From Ariolimax columbianus (Eukaryota; Mollusca; Gastropoda; Stylommatophora; Arionidae), in contig JAVGWX010000019.1 in the NCBI GenBank assembly GCA_036924085.1, positions 21,304,293-21,368,292 of the forward strand: DNA of 64,000 bases, in the 5' to 3' direction. Numbering within the stretch: the first letter of the stretch is position 1; each line of letters starts with the position of its first letter. The translations under genes were made by a program, and so were the position numbers. Below are positions 32,070 through 44,399 of this stretch, piece by piece. The notes under the pieces were generated by a model. The model was not told the origin of the DNA. It saw only the letters and a list, made by a program, of their open reading frames with translations, and did not search any database.

Positions 32070-32503
32070 TCGTCTTCTTCTGCGTTCATCCTCAGATCAA
32101 GGTTCTGGTTTCTCTTACAAAGGGCACCGTTGTGTGTAAGGCTGTTTCATCTCCATACAGTTTTTGTTTAATATCTGTTTCACGAGGCCAGTATTGTTCT
32201 CTCTTTTCCTGCGTGAGCGTGCAGCTTTGCAGGATGTGTTCCACAGTCATGATATGTTCCCCACATGGGCAAATGTCATCTGTCCCAATCCTGATTTTGG
32301 TCTAAATATGATCCTTGAGTCTGCTATGCCCAGTTCCTAGTCTGAAGATGATGACTTGCTCTTCTCTAGTTAAGTTATAGTAGCTGTCTTCTTTTCGGAA
32401 GTTGGGTGTTGATCAGCCCATTTTACCCTTAAGTTAAACATGATCGTGGCATCATTATATGTGATGCTCAGGTCTGTTTGTGGGGATGCTCCTCCACTCT
32501 TTG

Positions 32504-32986
32504 CTAGTTTGTCTGCTGCTTCATTGCTTTCAATAATGCATTCGGATGGGATCCACTGTTTGACCAATCTTGGGTGTTCTGCTGAGAGCTGTCAGGGAGA
32601 ACATATTGCTCGAGATCTTCATCTTTGTGTTTTTTTAGTGCTGCTATTACTGACGCGGCAACAGTCAGGAATACAATGTTTTCTTGTTGGATATCTGTAT
32701 TTTGGATGACAAACTCAGCTGCGGCCTTCAGTGCTTCAGCTTCTGCACCGAAATTATTGGAATATGTTCCCGATGTTAATACTCGTGTTTTGTCTTCTCC
32801 ATTCCTTAGTCTGTAACAGACCCCTCCACCTCCATTAGATGTGGCTTTGTTAGATGAGCCATCTGTATATACGTGTGTCCATGTTTCTGGGGGGTATACT
32901 CTAATAAGATATTCCTCTGTGATAAATGTCCTTTCTGAATCTGTCTGAGTTTCCTTTTTCCCTATTCCCTCTATGATTTCTACCAT
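32504..32986 (-). pseudogene. G2 RNase H fragment
   Basis: 160 open codons with YTDGSSNKATSNGGGG (first Asp) and NNFGAEAEALKAAAEF (Glu). The third motif reads FLTVAASV, where relatives have an Asp, so a catalytic residue is lost. The last motif (QWIPSECIIESNEAADKLAK) is in another frame at 32370-32567, so an indel separates the two. It would remove the RNA strand during LINE copying if intact. Confidence 0.8.
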
Positions 32987-33255
32987 CTTTGGTCTGCTCT
33001 TGCCAAGTTCTTTTGTTTTTTTATATGAAATGGTTTATCTTTAATCTCCCTCTTCCCATGCGATTTATCCGGTCATGTATTGGGTGATCAGGGATTCGTT
33101 TGAACTTCTTCCCCTGTTGGAATGTTTTTTGGTCTCTTCGCGTCTCCAAACTTTCGAATCGTGTGATGTTTTCCATTGCTAATATTGGTGTTGTTCTCAT
33201 AGCTCCAGTGATGATACGTATAACTTGCTTTTGGGTTGTATTTATTTTGTGAAAG

Positions 33256-33717
33256 TTATTCTTTGTTTCTGTGGACCATGCTGCTATCTAGTATTCTAGC
33301 ACTGGTCTCACATAACCTATGTACAGTTTCTTTAGGGTGCCCGTGTCCGCTCCCCATGTTGAGCCTGATATCTCCCTCATAATCGCCATTCTGTTCTAAG
33401 CTTTCTTGGTGCCTATCAAAGAGTAGAGTCTGGCCATTTACTTTCAGGATTACTTCTTGTGGCTTGGGAGATAGAGAGAAGAGTGTGTACGTGGTTTTAG
33501 ATTCGTTTGTAGCGATTTGCAATTTTTGTGTCCATATCTCAATATTATTTAGTGCCTCCTGCATTTGGTTTCTAACTACAGGTGTAGACTCTTCGGATGT
33601 CCACAGTGCCAAATCATCTGCATATAATGCACTGTGTACTCTTTTAGGGATTTCTGAGATTATATCCTTGATATATATATATATATATGAGGGACAGCAT
33701 GGGTGAGAGTATTCCAC
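33256..33717 (-). pseudogene. G2 reverse transcriptase fragment
   Basis: 153 open codons covering the active-site half: KDIISEIPKRVHSALYADDL (YADD), then TTYTLFSLSPKPQEV. The YIYIYIY stretch just before is an (AT)n expansion replacing the usual LFLVYIND. The C-terminal third is frame-shifted compared with G1. Confidence 0.8.
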
Positions 33718-33808
33718 CTTGTGGGACTCCTTGTTACATTTTCATCTTTTTGTTGAGTTGTCCTTTGAGTTGCACTCTTGCTGTCCTGTTATCTAGATAA
33801 TCACTGAT

Positions 33809-34290
33809 CCTTCTTCTTCTTCTTACGCTGTCAGACGTCAACCTTATAAACCTGTATTAAGTCACCACGAATTCTTCTCTCTTCTACACATTGTAGGCCG
33901 GTTTTTCCTCATAACTGTAATTCTGGAATCCCACTATCAGCGTTGTCGCTCTTTTTTGTAATCTTTCCAGCATCTTTGTATCCCCTCTATGAAAAGGACT
34001 CCACCCCTGTATACATAACTCCAACCTAGGTCTAACTAATGCTTTTTAAAGTTTGACTATCACTTCCTTGCTCCTATGTTTAATATTTCTTGTTATCATA
34101 CCTAACATTGCATTTGCCTTTTTCACTGCTACCTGAACTTACTCACGCACCTTACCTGTATGATCTAGTATAACTTCTAATATTGTTCTCTCCCATTCTG
34201 TAATTATGTTTCATATTGGATCTACCCATGTGGCTGACTGTACATTTATCTACATTAAACTCCATTTGCGATCTTACAAACCACTTAATA
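33809..34290 (-). pseudogene. LINE 3' tip plus second C1-like fragment
   Basis: A (TTC)n-ACGCTGTCAGACG tip (33809-33846) abuts a CR1-like C-terminal half. In element sense: MEFNVDKCTV, HVGRSNMKHNYRMGENN, ALVRPRLELCIQGWSPY and MLERLQKRATTLIVGFQ. Unit 1 keeps only the part to 5010. Confidence 0.75.
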
Positions 34291-34340
34291 TCAAGCAAAA
34301 TTGATTAGTAAACAACATCTTGTCTCGAAAGCTAAAATAG

Positions 34341-34982
34341 TTTCTTCTTCTTCTTCGTTCGTCTTCAGACCTCAACTTCAATGATTTTAACGAAGGCAGC
34401 AATCGACTCAAGGCTCTGTAGGCTTCCGGACAACTTCTCGTGGAAGGACACTGGCTGTTGCCAATTGTTACTTCTTTTGTCGGTATACAGCGGACAGGAC
34501 TGCAAAATATATTATGCCTTCATTGGAGCTGTGACGCAGGCACAAATGTCTGTAGTGCCAATCTTGAACTTGTTGTACAGATGGCATCTGAGTCTGTTGT
34601 GACCTGTGCGTAGCCGGAAAATGATCACCTGGTCTCGCCTGGAGAGTTGATGGTAGACATCATTTTCTATGTGGCCAGGGTGATCCTATTTTCCATTTCG
34701 CACAGTACGTTGTCCCGATGAATGCTTTAGTTTCATTGTATGTGATTTCTGTATCACTCTGCTGCAGCATTTCTCGCTCTTTGGCAAGCCTGTCCGCCTC
34801 CCCGTTGCCTGGAATGTCGCAGTGGGCTGGTATCCATTGGACTGCTTTTTTTTTTGAAGCACTGGGAAATGCGTTCGAGTGAGTCTGCCAAAGCACCGAG
34901 TTTATTTTCATTTTAGCTCTTGAGGGCCATTACATTGCTAGGGCGTCTGTGAAAATGACCACTTGCTTTGTTGTAAAATAGT
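34341..34982 (-). pseudogene. G3 LINE 3' part, unit 2
   Basis: The complete local version of the G3 remnant: GAA tail at 34341, C-terminal region with KFKIGTTDICA and AEYILQSCPLYTDKR, then NETKAFIGTTYCAKW, QWIPAHCDIPGNGEADRLAK (34660-34911) and VVIFTDALAM. It is 5'-truncated near 34982. Confidence 0.8.
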
Positions 34983-34986
34983 TTGA

Positions 34987-35192
34987 CCACATCAAAAGGT
35001 GGGTTTGGTGCTTGGAAAGCGGGACTGTAGCATACCGAGGAAAAGATGGACACAAGACATCACGGAGGTCCTGACGATGACAACGATAGAGGCGGGACTT
35101 CTGACTAGAGATCGAGTTACAGATCGGCTGTTGTGAAAGTGATTTTCTACAAATGACATGCAACATTATGATGATGATGATGAAGATAATAA
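34987..35192 (+). pseudogene. RTE-like LINE 3' end, unit 2
   Basis: Copy of 7450-7655, reading PRKRWTQDITEVL and followed by the GATGATGATGATGAAG tail. Confidence 0.55.
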
Positions 35193-36060
35193 TGATGATT
35201 ATGATGAAAGTGAGCGATTTTTCGTGCTATGTAATAATGCTTGTTGTATTATACAATAATATATGTGACTTTATTGTTGACGTAGATCTAGCAAATACTA
35301 TTTTCATTTATAAACATCATTGCATAATTTCAGAAGTGCCGGTTATGCTAGCAATCAGCTAGAGGTTAGTGATATTTAAGATAATATATGTGGGTAACTG
35401 AGACGCTAGTCCGGTCAAGCATATTGTCCAGGACGTTGCGTCAGGGTCAATCACAATGGTGTTCGTCCATCACGAACTTTTACTTTTTGCACCTAGCCAG
35501 TCCATCCAGTCGAGTATTCTGTAAATCCGCGTTGTGGATGGGTGGGAAGATGGCTGACGAGTCCGATTTTGGGAACTGCATATTCGCAGTCAGTGAAAGC
35601 AGAAAAAGTTTGCTTCGCGAGACGGTGATCATGATTGTCAGCAAATCCATGTACCTCACCCGCTTTATTGCTCAGCAAGGTGTCCCGCAACTGACGCAGC
35701 TTTTTGACTATAGTTTAGCTTGTCAGCGGACCTACGCTCTCTACTCGCCCGTCGTCATAGGACTCGACTGTGTTAGTACTGGATACATGAAAAGAGAATG
35801 ACTTGCGCGATGAATTTCCTTTAAGTGAGAAAGGGTTGCGCAGTTTGTCGACCTCACTCTCTCGCTCGAGTCCAACTTTAACCAGTGGCAAGACAATTCA
35901 GTACGACTGGATATGAGCTCGGGTGCAGTGGATGACCACGGCTGCTCAAGTGCCTGGCCGTGTTCTGTGCGATCCACACCGATCAGCACATTTGCTGTCA
36001 GGGTAGTGAGATGACGAGTTGCCTGCTTAGCTGGCTAGGCTTGAGCAGGGCAGGGCATTT
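35193..36060. other. unrecognised unit DNA
   Basis: Copy of 7656-8488. A longer open stretch here (35388-35801) comes from a one-base difference and is not supported by any family pattern. Confidence 0.5.
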
Positions 36061-36345
36061 CTAAAAAAAAGCTTTCCCTTTTCTTGGCTTCCTACTTTTT
36101 CTTTGACCACCTCTCCTGCCCCTTTTCTTTCCGTACGTTTGTTTGGGTCTCTCACTCACAAGGACTCCGAGGTAGGCAAGACGTCTTGTCACCTGCAGTG
36201 GTAACCAGTGACGCCTATACAACTCCGGTCTAAGTGTCATCAAGGTGCCTCTAGAGTACGTGTGCATTTTTGCTGCACGGCCTAGCGATTTTGGGCTCAC
36301 GCGTTGTTGGAAATAGGAGACGATAGGTTTAGAGCTCGACCACAA
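36061..36345 (-). CDS. recurrent basic ORF, shortened in unit 2
   Basis: 94 codons of the unknown basic ORF (compare 8489-8800). One A fewer in the A-run ends it early after GKAFF. A length change tolerated in a homopolymer argues against a maintained protein. Confidence 0.25.
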   Translation of the reverse strand: MWSSSKPIVSYFQQRVSPKSLGRAAKMHTYSRGTLMTLRPELYRRHWLPLQVTRRLAYLGVLVSERPKQTYGKKRGRRGGQRKSRKPRKGKAFF

Positions 36346-37501
36346 CTAGAATACGTCAAGACATAAGTCAAGGCGACTGGGGTAAATCAGGATGCATGCC
36401 AACCTTCAAGACCAGGTGTCGCTTGAAACTTGCGGGATTCGATCGGCTACCGTTTCCGTTCATCCAGTTGATGCTTCAACTCCTGTGATTAAACGACGGA
36501 TTGACAATAACCACCTCAGATCTGATGTCACTGTTCGTGTCTACATTTCTGAAGTACAGCGGGTGCAGCATCAAGGGAGAATTCTTCTGTTTTTTTCCCT
36601 CTTTACACCTTTAGAAATCACCAATTACATTTGTCAGCTTCAGATATCAGGGTCTGACCTACTTACTGACGTACCTAAAGCTAACCAAGTACTCAAAAAA
36701 TGACTGCTGAAGTCGGATGTATCGGAACGATAGGTGCAAATATCCCAGTCAAGCTATAAACTACGACAAAACGCATTCCGTTCTCTGGACAACATTTTGC
36801 TACTTAAGCCCTATCAGGGCTTGGTGGTGCAAGATTGAGAACAAACGACCCTAGGCCAGCCAGCCATATAATTAAAAAAAACAGAATTCAATACTGGAGA
36901 AAACACTAAAAAGCTATATTTCTTTTTTTGCCTCGTTTACCTTGGTTCCTAAGACGCAGCATATTGTTCTGTGTTTTGCACTTTACAGCCTGGTTAAACC
37001 ATATTCAGCACGAAATGTAATAGGTGTACGACCCTGTCAGATCAGGAATCTGAACACAGACATGTTTTGTTTGTGAGCCATCGAAACTTCGCAACCACGT
37101 ATGAACACTTCTATAAAAGCCTAATACATGCAATTCAAATTCATATCTTTTCTATCGTTATCGCTGCTTGTTTCAAATCTATCAATAACATGACCTCCCA
37201 TAGTGTTTTCGGGGTCCCTTACTGAGAATGGTAGAATATAACCGCCACAGAAACCTGTCACAGTAGGTCAAGGGCAAACAATCTTAAGGTGAGCGATGTA
37301 TGTATTTCTCCTGAGTGGCCAAAACATTCATTGCATGTTGAACGCGAGGACTAAGAGTTGTCCATGGATTTGGCAATCTCAAAAAGTACAAATTATCGCT
37401 ACCGTACTGCAAATAACTAGAAAAAATCTTTCATAAAAGCTGGTTAAGGTAAGTCAAATACAAAGCTGGACCTGTGCTTCAACAAAAAGAGATGAGTGAT
37501 C
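36346..37501. other. unrecognised unit DNA
   Basis: Copy of 8801-9956 with scattered substitutions and A/T-run length changes. Nothing recognised. Confidence 0.5.
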
Positions 37502-37770
37502 TTGATTTAACTTAACTTAACGTCCAAATACTGGTTTAGAAGACTGCAGAGTCTGTACGCAAACAGTTTCATTTACATGTCATTGCTCAATAAGCTATGC
37601 GCATCCAATTTATTCTTAAATACATTAACTGCCCCTGCTTCCATCACTTCCTGTGGAAATGCATTCCAAGCATTCACCACTCTGTCACCACTCTATGACT
37701 AAAGAAATATTTCCTAATATCCAATCTTGACATTTCTTTAGTTAATTTAAAGCTATGCCTTCTTGTTCTT
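37502..37770 (-). pseudogene. C1-like LINE 3' end, unit 2
   Basis: Copy of 9957-10225: VVNAWNAFPQEVMEAGAVN and the TTAAC terminal repeats. Confidence 0.8.
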
Positions 37771-37989
37771 ATTTGATTGATTGAACTCTATGCATGTATT
37801 GAAAGGCGTGACAAAAGAGAGTTGTGCATGAGGATAGCAACCTCATCATGCAAGTAAACTGTTACATAAACTCCTACAGCAAGATCATGCAAAGCTTTTT
37901 GATGAAGTCATCTTGATGGAGGTTGACTGTACTTGTACTGATGTGCTTCGGTTGGCCCGAAAAATGTCAAGATAAGAGATCTTCCTTGT

Positions 37990-38170
37990 TCGTCTTCAGA
38001 CCTCGAATTCAATTACTCTAACGAATGCAGCAGTTGACTTGAGGGTCCGAGCACTTCTGTACAGCTACTTGTGGAAGGACACTGGTTGTTGCCAAATACT
38101 ACTTCTTGTCGGTATACGATGGGCAGGACTGCAAAATGTGTTCTGATGTCATGGGGGATATGCCGAGAAG
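37990..38170 (-). pseudogene. G3 LINE 3' end fragment, unit 2
   Basis: Copy of 10445-10625, decayed, with no open frame. Confidence 0.7.
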
Positions 38171-38885
38171 ATAGATGGCCAGCTAGAGTCGTTGCCTTGT
38201 GTTTTAAGTCAAGTCAGGTAATCCTCATACTCAACCATTGTCTTTCGTGTTGATCGTCCACGGTAACGGTTGATGAGTCTCGGGCAGCGTGGAGGACAGA
38301 CGGAGTAGAATCGAAATGTCTCAGCCAGGTGTTCCGCGGGAGACTCCATTAGTGGTGAGGTCTTGTATTTCGTATAGTGTAAAGTGCAGAATCTGCAACA
38401 AAAGAAATATTATTTGTAAGATTCTGTGTTTACTTTAATCTTAGTCTTAGTAGACCTGTAATTCTACAAGGGAAGATGACCCTGTGGAGGTCTCAGCTGT
38501 GGTTTTAGCTGGATAAAAGAGGGGTGATGATTTCCTGCTTAGCGTGTTAGGCTCGAGCAGCTTATTATTCTGCTGTGTTAAGACAAGTGCCAAGAAGTTT
38601 GGTTAATAGATCTGCGAGTGCATCTTAAAAGACTCAAACACTAGACCAACTTGACCCGCAGCATGTTAGGCGCCATCTATGCTGCTCTTAACAAACCAAC
38701 TAAGCATGGCCGGTGTTGTGCCATGTCACACAGTTAGTCGCCTCTTATGACATGCTCTATGTAGGGCAGTGGTGCTATTCTTGTCATTGCCATACCAACA
38801 GATCCAGAATCATTCGGGATGTTTACTGTAGTACGCCGCCCATACAGAGGGTTAGAGGACATATGTTGCTTATACAGAGAATAGT
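38171..38885. other. unrecognised unit DNA
   Basis: The part after 38480 is shared with unit 3 but lost from unit 1. It includes TTAGTCGCCTCTTATGACAT at 38732-38751, a word that recalls a repeat dispersed in many invertebrate genomes (memory only). No gene seen. Confidence 0.45.
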
Positions 38886-38946
38886 AGATATGTAGGATAT
38901 TAGCGAATAGCATCGGTCTGTTAACATTTAGATAGTAAAATTTTAT
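38886..38946 (-). repeat. single inverted satellite monomer
   Basis: Reverse complement of the satellite stretch at about 19099-19157. The words TAGCGAATAGCATCGGTCTG and TTAACATTTAGATAGTAAAA are exact complements. It lies outside the array and takes the place of the G3 fragment present in units 1 and 3. It carries the GCTAAT variant of unit 1, not the TCTAAT of units 2 and 3. Confidence 0.85.
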
Positions 38947-39849
38947 TTTTATACTCCACAGGCGATAAGAGGGAGACTAGAACATAAGGGAACTACGTTT
39001 TGAACTCTCCCAGTTTTACCACTATAATCGCTCAACAATTTATATAATTTACAGAGCGACACTATGCATTCATGTCTGAAATAGTATCTTACTATCCACA
39101 TGTTAACAAACTGACCCTAGACATTACAGTTCTAACTAGTATCTTACTATCCATATTTTAACAAACTGACCCTAGACATTACAGTTCTAACTAGTATCTT
39201 ACTATCCATATTTTAACAAACTGACCCTAGGCATTACAGTTCTAACTAGTATCTTACTATGCACATGTTAACAAACTGACCCTAGACATTACAGTTCTAA
39301 CTAGTATCTTACTATCCATATTTTAACAAACTTACCCTAGGCATTACAGTCCTAGCTAGTAACTTACTATGCTACATCAAGTTTTAATGTCCTATATATA
39401 GTATTTTACTATCCACAGATTATCATACCAGCATTAAATTTTGATGTCCTACACAGTATCTACCTAAGCACATGGTAACAGTCTTTTATATAATACATTC
39501 TTATATGAATATTAACATACAGACAATAAACGGTATTGGTCTATAAAGTATCGCACTATCCCCATTAAACAGATGTTCACTGACTCGAAACTTTACAGTC
39601 CTACATTGTAATTTGCTATCTATATATTAACAGACCAATACCAAGTTTTATTGTTCTTCAAAGTATTGTACAATCCCAATGCCATCAGACTGTCTGAGAG
39701 CTTTAATGTCTTACACAGGATCTTACAATCCACACATTAACAAACCAACTCTAGATTCAATGCACTGCACAGTATCCACTACCCAGATGTTAGACTTACC
39801 CAAAACATTGATATCCTACATAGTTCTTTAATGCCACCATGTTAATAGG

Positions 39850-40750
39850 CCAACACAGAGCTTGAATGTCTCACAGAGTATCTTACTATCCACATGTTAA
39901 CAGGCCAAGACAGAGCTTGAATGTCATACAGAGTATCTTACTATCCACATGTTAACAGGCCAAGACAGAGCTTGAATGTCATACAGAGTATCTTACTATT
40001 CACATGTCAACAGGCCAAGACAGAGCTTGAATGTCTCACAGAGTATCTTACTATCCACATGTCAACAGGCCAAGACAGAGCTTGAATGTCATACAGAGTA
40101 TCTTACTATTCACATGTCAACAGGCCAAGACAGAGCTTGAATGTCTCACAGAGTATCTTACTATCCACATGTCAACAGGCCAAGACAGAGCTTGAATGTC
40201 ATACAGAGTATCTTACTATCCACATGTCAACAGGCCAAGACAGAGCTTGAATGTCATACAGAGTATCTTACTATTCACATGTTAACAGGCCAACACAGAG
40301 CTTGAATGTCATACAGAGTATCTTACTATCCACATGTCAACAGGCCAAGACAGAGCTTGAATGTCTCACAGAGTATCTTACTATCCACATGTCAACAGGC
40401 CAAGACAGAGCTTGAATGTCATACAGAGTATCTCACTATTCACATGTTAACAGGCCAACACAGAGCTTGAATGTCCTACAGAGTATCTTACTATCCACAT
40501 GACAACAGGCCAACACATAGCTTGAATGTCCTACAGAGTATCTTACTATCCACATGTCAACAGGCCAACACATAGCTTGAATGTCCTACAGAGTATCTTA
40601 CTATTCACAAGTCAACTGGCCAACACATAGCTTGAATGTCCTACAGAGTATCTTACTATCCGCATGTCAACAGGCCAACACAGAGCTTGAATGTCCTACA
40701 GAGTATCTTACTATTCACAAGTCAACTGGCCAACACAGAGCTTGAATGCC
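39850..40750. repeat. recent satellite block with dimer pattern
   Basis: About 16 monomers of exactly 55 bp (CAACAGGCCAAGACAGAGCT core). In the first part the monomers largely alternate between GTCTCACA and GTCATACA ends, and between TATCC and TATTC, giving a 110-bp dimer. Later monomers have GTCCTACA. Unit 3 has the same block at 58865-59770 with a different order. Confidence 0.85.
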
Positions 40751-40876
40751 GTACATAATATCTTACTATCCACATGTTAACAGGCAGACACCAAGCTTTA
40801 CTGTTAAAAATAATATCTTACTATCCACGTGTTAACAGACCGAGAGTAAGTTTTAATGTTCTACACAATATCTTAC

Positions 40877-40932
40877 TTCTTCTTCTTCTTCAACAAATTC
40901 ACATTGATGTCTGACAGCGTACGTCGAAGAAG
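40877..40932 (+). mobile_element. 56-bp LINE 3' tip, unit 2
   Basis: Same insertion as 18843-18898, with ATATCTTAC duplicated at 40868-40876 and 40933-40941. One base differs (ACATTG for ACGTTG). Confidence 0.85.
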
Positions 40933-41208
40933 ATATCTTACTGTACCCATGTCATCAGCCCGACTCTGAGCTTTGCTATCCTACATGATATTGTACAATT
41001 CACATGTTTTAATGTCATTCATAGCATTTTACAGTCTCCATGTCAACAGACCAACACCAAGCTGTAATGTCCTAATATCAAATCTTTCTTTCTAAATGTT
41101 AACAGACCTAATATCAAGCTGTAATGTACTACATAAAATTTTACTATCTAAATGTTAACAGACCGATGCTATTCTCTAATATCCTAAATATTATCTTACT
41201 GTCACCAT

Positions 41209-41468
41209 GGGGACGGCGTGGCCTAGTGGTTAAGTCGCACGGCTCAAAAACCCGAAGGTGCTGGGTTCAATCCCCATCACAACACCGGCCACTACCCCGG
41301 GGAAGTGAATCCTTAGAAAATGCAAGAGGAAGCAGACCCTTACATAATATGCATGCTGAAGTTGGAAGCACTTGGCCGACAGGCGCAAAATAAAAACCCG
41401 AGTACAATGTACACCACTTAGGGGATTAGAGAAATAAGGTGAACTAAAAAAAAACAACAAGAAAACAA
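41209..41468 (+). mobile_element. tRNA-derived SINE, unit 2
   Basis: Same insertion as 19175-19430, with CTGTCACCAT at 41199-41208 and 41469-41478. Box B is the regular GGGTTCAATCC. The A-rich end is interrupted by C and G. Confidence 0.9.
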
Positions 41469-44399
41469 CTGTCACCATTTCAACAGAATTAAACTAAGCT
41501 TCAGTGTCCTATATATTATCTTAATGTCCTCATGTAACCAACCGATTCTGAGATTTAATGCGATACATAGCATCTTACTGTCTACATATTAGCATACTAT
41601 CTGAGTATCCCAACAGTAACATACACGAACAGTCACCTAACTTTACTGTCCTGCATAGCATCTTACAATCCCTATGTTAACAAACCTACCTAAAAGCATT
41701 AGTGTGCTACATAATATTTTACTGACTCAACTTTAACAGATCTAAACTGAGCTTGATGGTCCTATAAAGTATCTCACTGACGCCACTTTAACAGACCAAC
41801 TCTGATTTTTAATCACATATATAGTATCTTAGTATCAGCATGACAAAAGATGATGGCTAACACTGAGCTTTAAGGTCCTATGTAGTATCTTACTGTCTGT
41901 ATATTAACAGATGGACACCAAGATAATTGTCCTGTAAAGTATCATACTATCCCTATCTTAGCAGGCCAACAACAAGCTGTAATGTCCTACATAGTACATT
42001 ACTAATTTGCATGTTAATAGCCGAACACCGAGCTTTTGGCATAGATGACGTGCATAGTTTCTTATTACACATTTGTTAGCAGACAGACACTGAGTTTTAT
42101 TCTCCTATGTAGTATTAAACTGTTTGCATGTTTACAAACCATTCCCATTTGTTAATGTCCTACATGTAATCTTACTGTCCAGAAGTTAACATACTGACAC
42201 AGAGCTTAAATGACCTACTTTTTATCTTTCTGTCTCAAAAATAGCAGTCTGACACAAATCTTTAATGTCCTACCTATTGTTTTACTATCCACACGTTCTA
42301 ACAGAATGAAAGCAAGCTTCACTCTTTTACATAACATCAAACTATCCACTTCTTAACACACAGACAGTGAACTTTCATTTCCTACTTATTTTCTTAATAT
42401 CCACATGTTAATATACATCAACTGAGAAATAATGTTGTATATATTTTCTCACTATCCACATGAAAACAGACCAACCTCATGAATAGGTGTCCTACATAGT
42501 ATATTTTTTCCCCCAAGTAAACAGACTAAAACTGAGCAGTAATGTCCTACACAGTATCTTACTCTCCGCTTGTTAACAGATCAACACCGATCTATAATGT
42601 CCTTTATAGTATCTTACTATCCCCAGGTCAACATACCAACACAGAGCAAAAATATCCTACATAGTATCTTACTATCTGCGTGTTAACAGAATGACAGCTA
42701 GCATTACTTTCCCTCATAGTATTGTACTATCCACTTGTTAGCAAACGAACAGTGAGCTTTCATGTTTTACATATTTTCTTAATATTCAAATGTTAACGCA
42801 TAACAACCGGGATGTAAGGTTATATATATTATCTTTCCCCTTGATCAAACATCAACACTGAGCTGTAATGTCATGCATAATATCTTGCTAATCATCATGT
42901 TTACAGACCAACACAGAGAACACATATCCTACACAATATCTTACATTTCACATGTATTAACTGACCATCACTGAGCTTTTCTGTCCTATACAGTGGGTTA
43001 CCTTCCATTTGTTAACAAACAGACACCAAGAATAAATGTCCTAAACAGCATCCTGCTGTCCCCATGTCAATAGACCAACAACGAGCTGTAATGTTCTAAA
43101 TAAATTTTTACTATCAATACATTAACAAACCCACACTGAGCCTTATCGCCAAAATAAAAGTATCTTCCTTTCCACAAAAAAGAGACGCAATAGACTTAAT
43201 AATGTTATCTGACTATCACCGTGCAAACAGAATGACACCGTGGTTCAATGCCCTTTATATTATCTTGATATTCACAGGAGAAAAGAGGTAGACCGACAAC
43301 AAACTCTACTGTCCCACATAGTATCTTACTTTTCACCTCTCAACAAACTGACCATGTCCGTTAATGTTGTACATATTATACTACTAGTCACATGTTAATA
43401 GATCCACAATCTGCTTCAATGCCCTACATTTTATCTTTGAATCCCCATACCAGAAAAACACTTAGCTTTACTGTTATACACACTATCTTACCATCCACAT
43501 ATTAACAGACCAGCACCAAGATTTGCTACCCTAAATATTATCTTACCATCCACATGTTAACAGACCAGCACCAAGATTTGATACCCTAAATATTATTTTA
43601 TTATCCACATGTTAACAGACCAGCACCGAGATTTGATACCCTACATATTATCTTACCACCCACATGTTAACAGACCAGCACCAAGATTTGATACCCTAAA
43701 TATTATCTTACCATTCACATGTTAACAGACGAGAACCGAGATTTGATACCCTACATATTATCTTACCCTCCACATGTTAACAGACCAGCATCAAGATTTG
43801 ATACCCTAAATATTATCTTACAATCCATTTGATAACTGACCAATACTAAGATTGGATACCTTATATATTACTTTACTATCCACATGGCAACAGATGTAGA
43901 CCGTCATGTAATTTTACAGTCTTACGTAATAACTACAATCCATAAATTAACAGACCAACACCAAAATGTGTGTTCTACATAGCATTTTACTTTCACCGTG
44001 TTTTAGTGAAATGAGATACCAAAGGATGAAGAGCTGAGGCAAAAGCTATGGTGCAGCCACTATGTCTTGGTAAAGATTATGGACTGCATAATGATTACTG
44101 GCCTGCAGATATAACATGACCAAATGATCCTGAACGCAAAGAGGAAAGACGAATTTTCGCACGCTAGAGGACTAAAATTGAGTTTTAATTTCCCACATAT
44201 TATCTCTTTATCTACATATTAACAGATAGACACTAAGATTTAATGGTGTACATATTATCTTACTATCCACATGTTAGGAGTCAGATACTGAGCTTTAATT
44301 TCTTACATAAGGTCTTACTATTTACAAATCGACAGATGCAAAGCAACTTGGAGAATTACTGTCTTGAAAATATCTTACTATCCACATGTTAGTAGACTA

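Larger units (their letters stand above)
32070..33808 (-). mobile_element. G2 LINE, 5'-truncated
   Basis: A second RNase H-bearing LINE family, minus strand. The 3' tip is GTCTTCTTCTGCGTTCATCC at about 32071, with a GAA-type tail like G1. In element sense from 33808: YLDNRTARVQLKGQL, QGVPQGGILSP across 33717, LYADDLALWTSEES, a connection region, RNase H, and a C-terminal region. It is broken by stops and by AT repeats at 33668-33688. Units 1 and 3 keep only the outermost 100 bp. Confidence 0.85.

Noticed and set aside
31284..33716. Insertion into unit 2 instead of deletion in units 1 and 3
   Set aside because: The edge at 33716/33717 runs through an intact reverse transcriptase motif in unit 2, so the unit 2 form must be the older one.
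39850..40750. CRISPR-like regular array
   Set aside because: The whole 55-bp unit repeats without unique spacers. There are no cas genes and the context is animal. It is a satellite.
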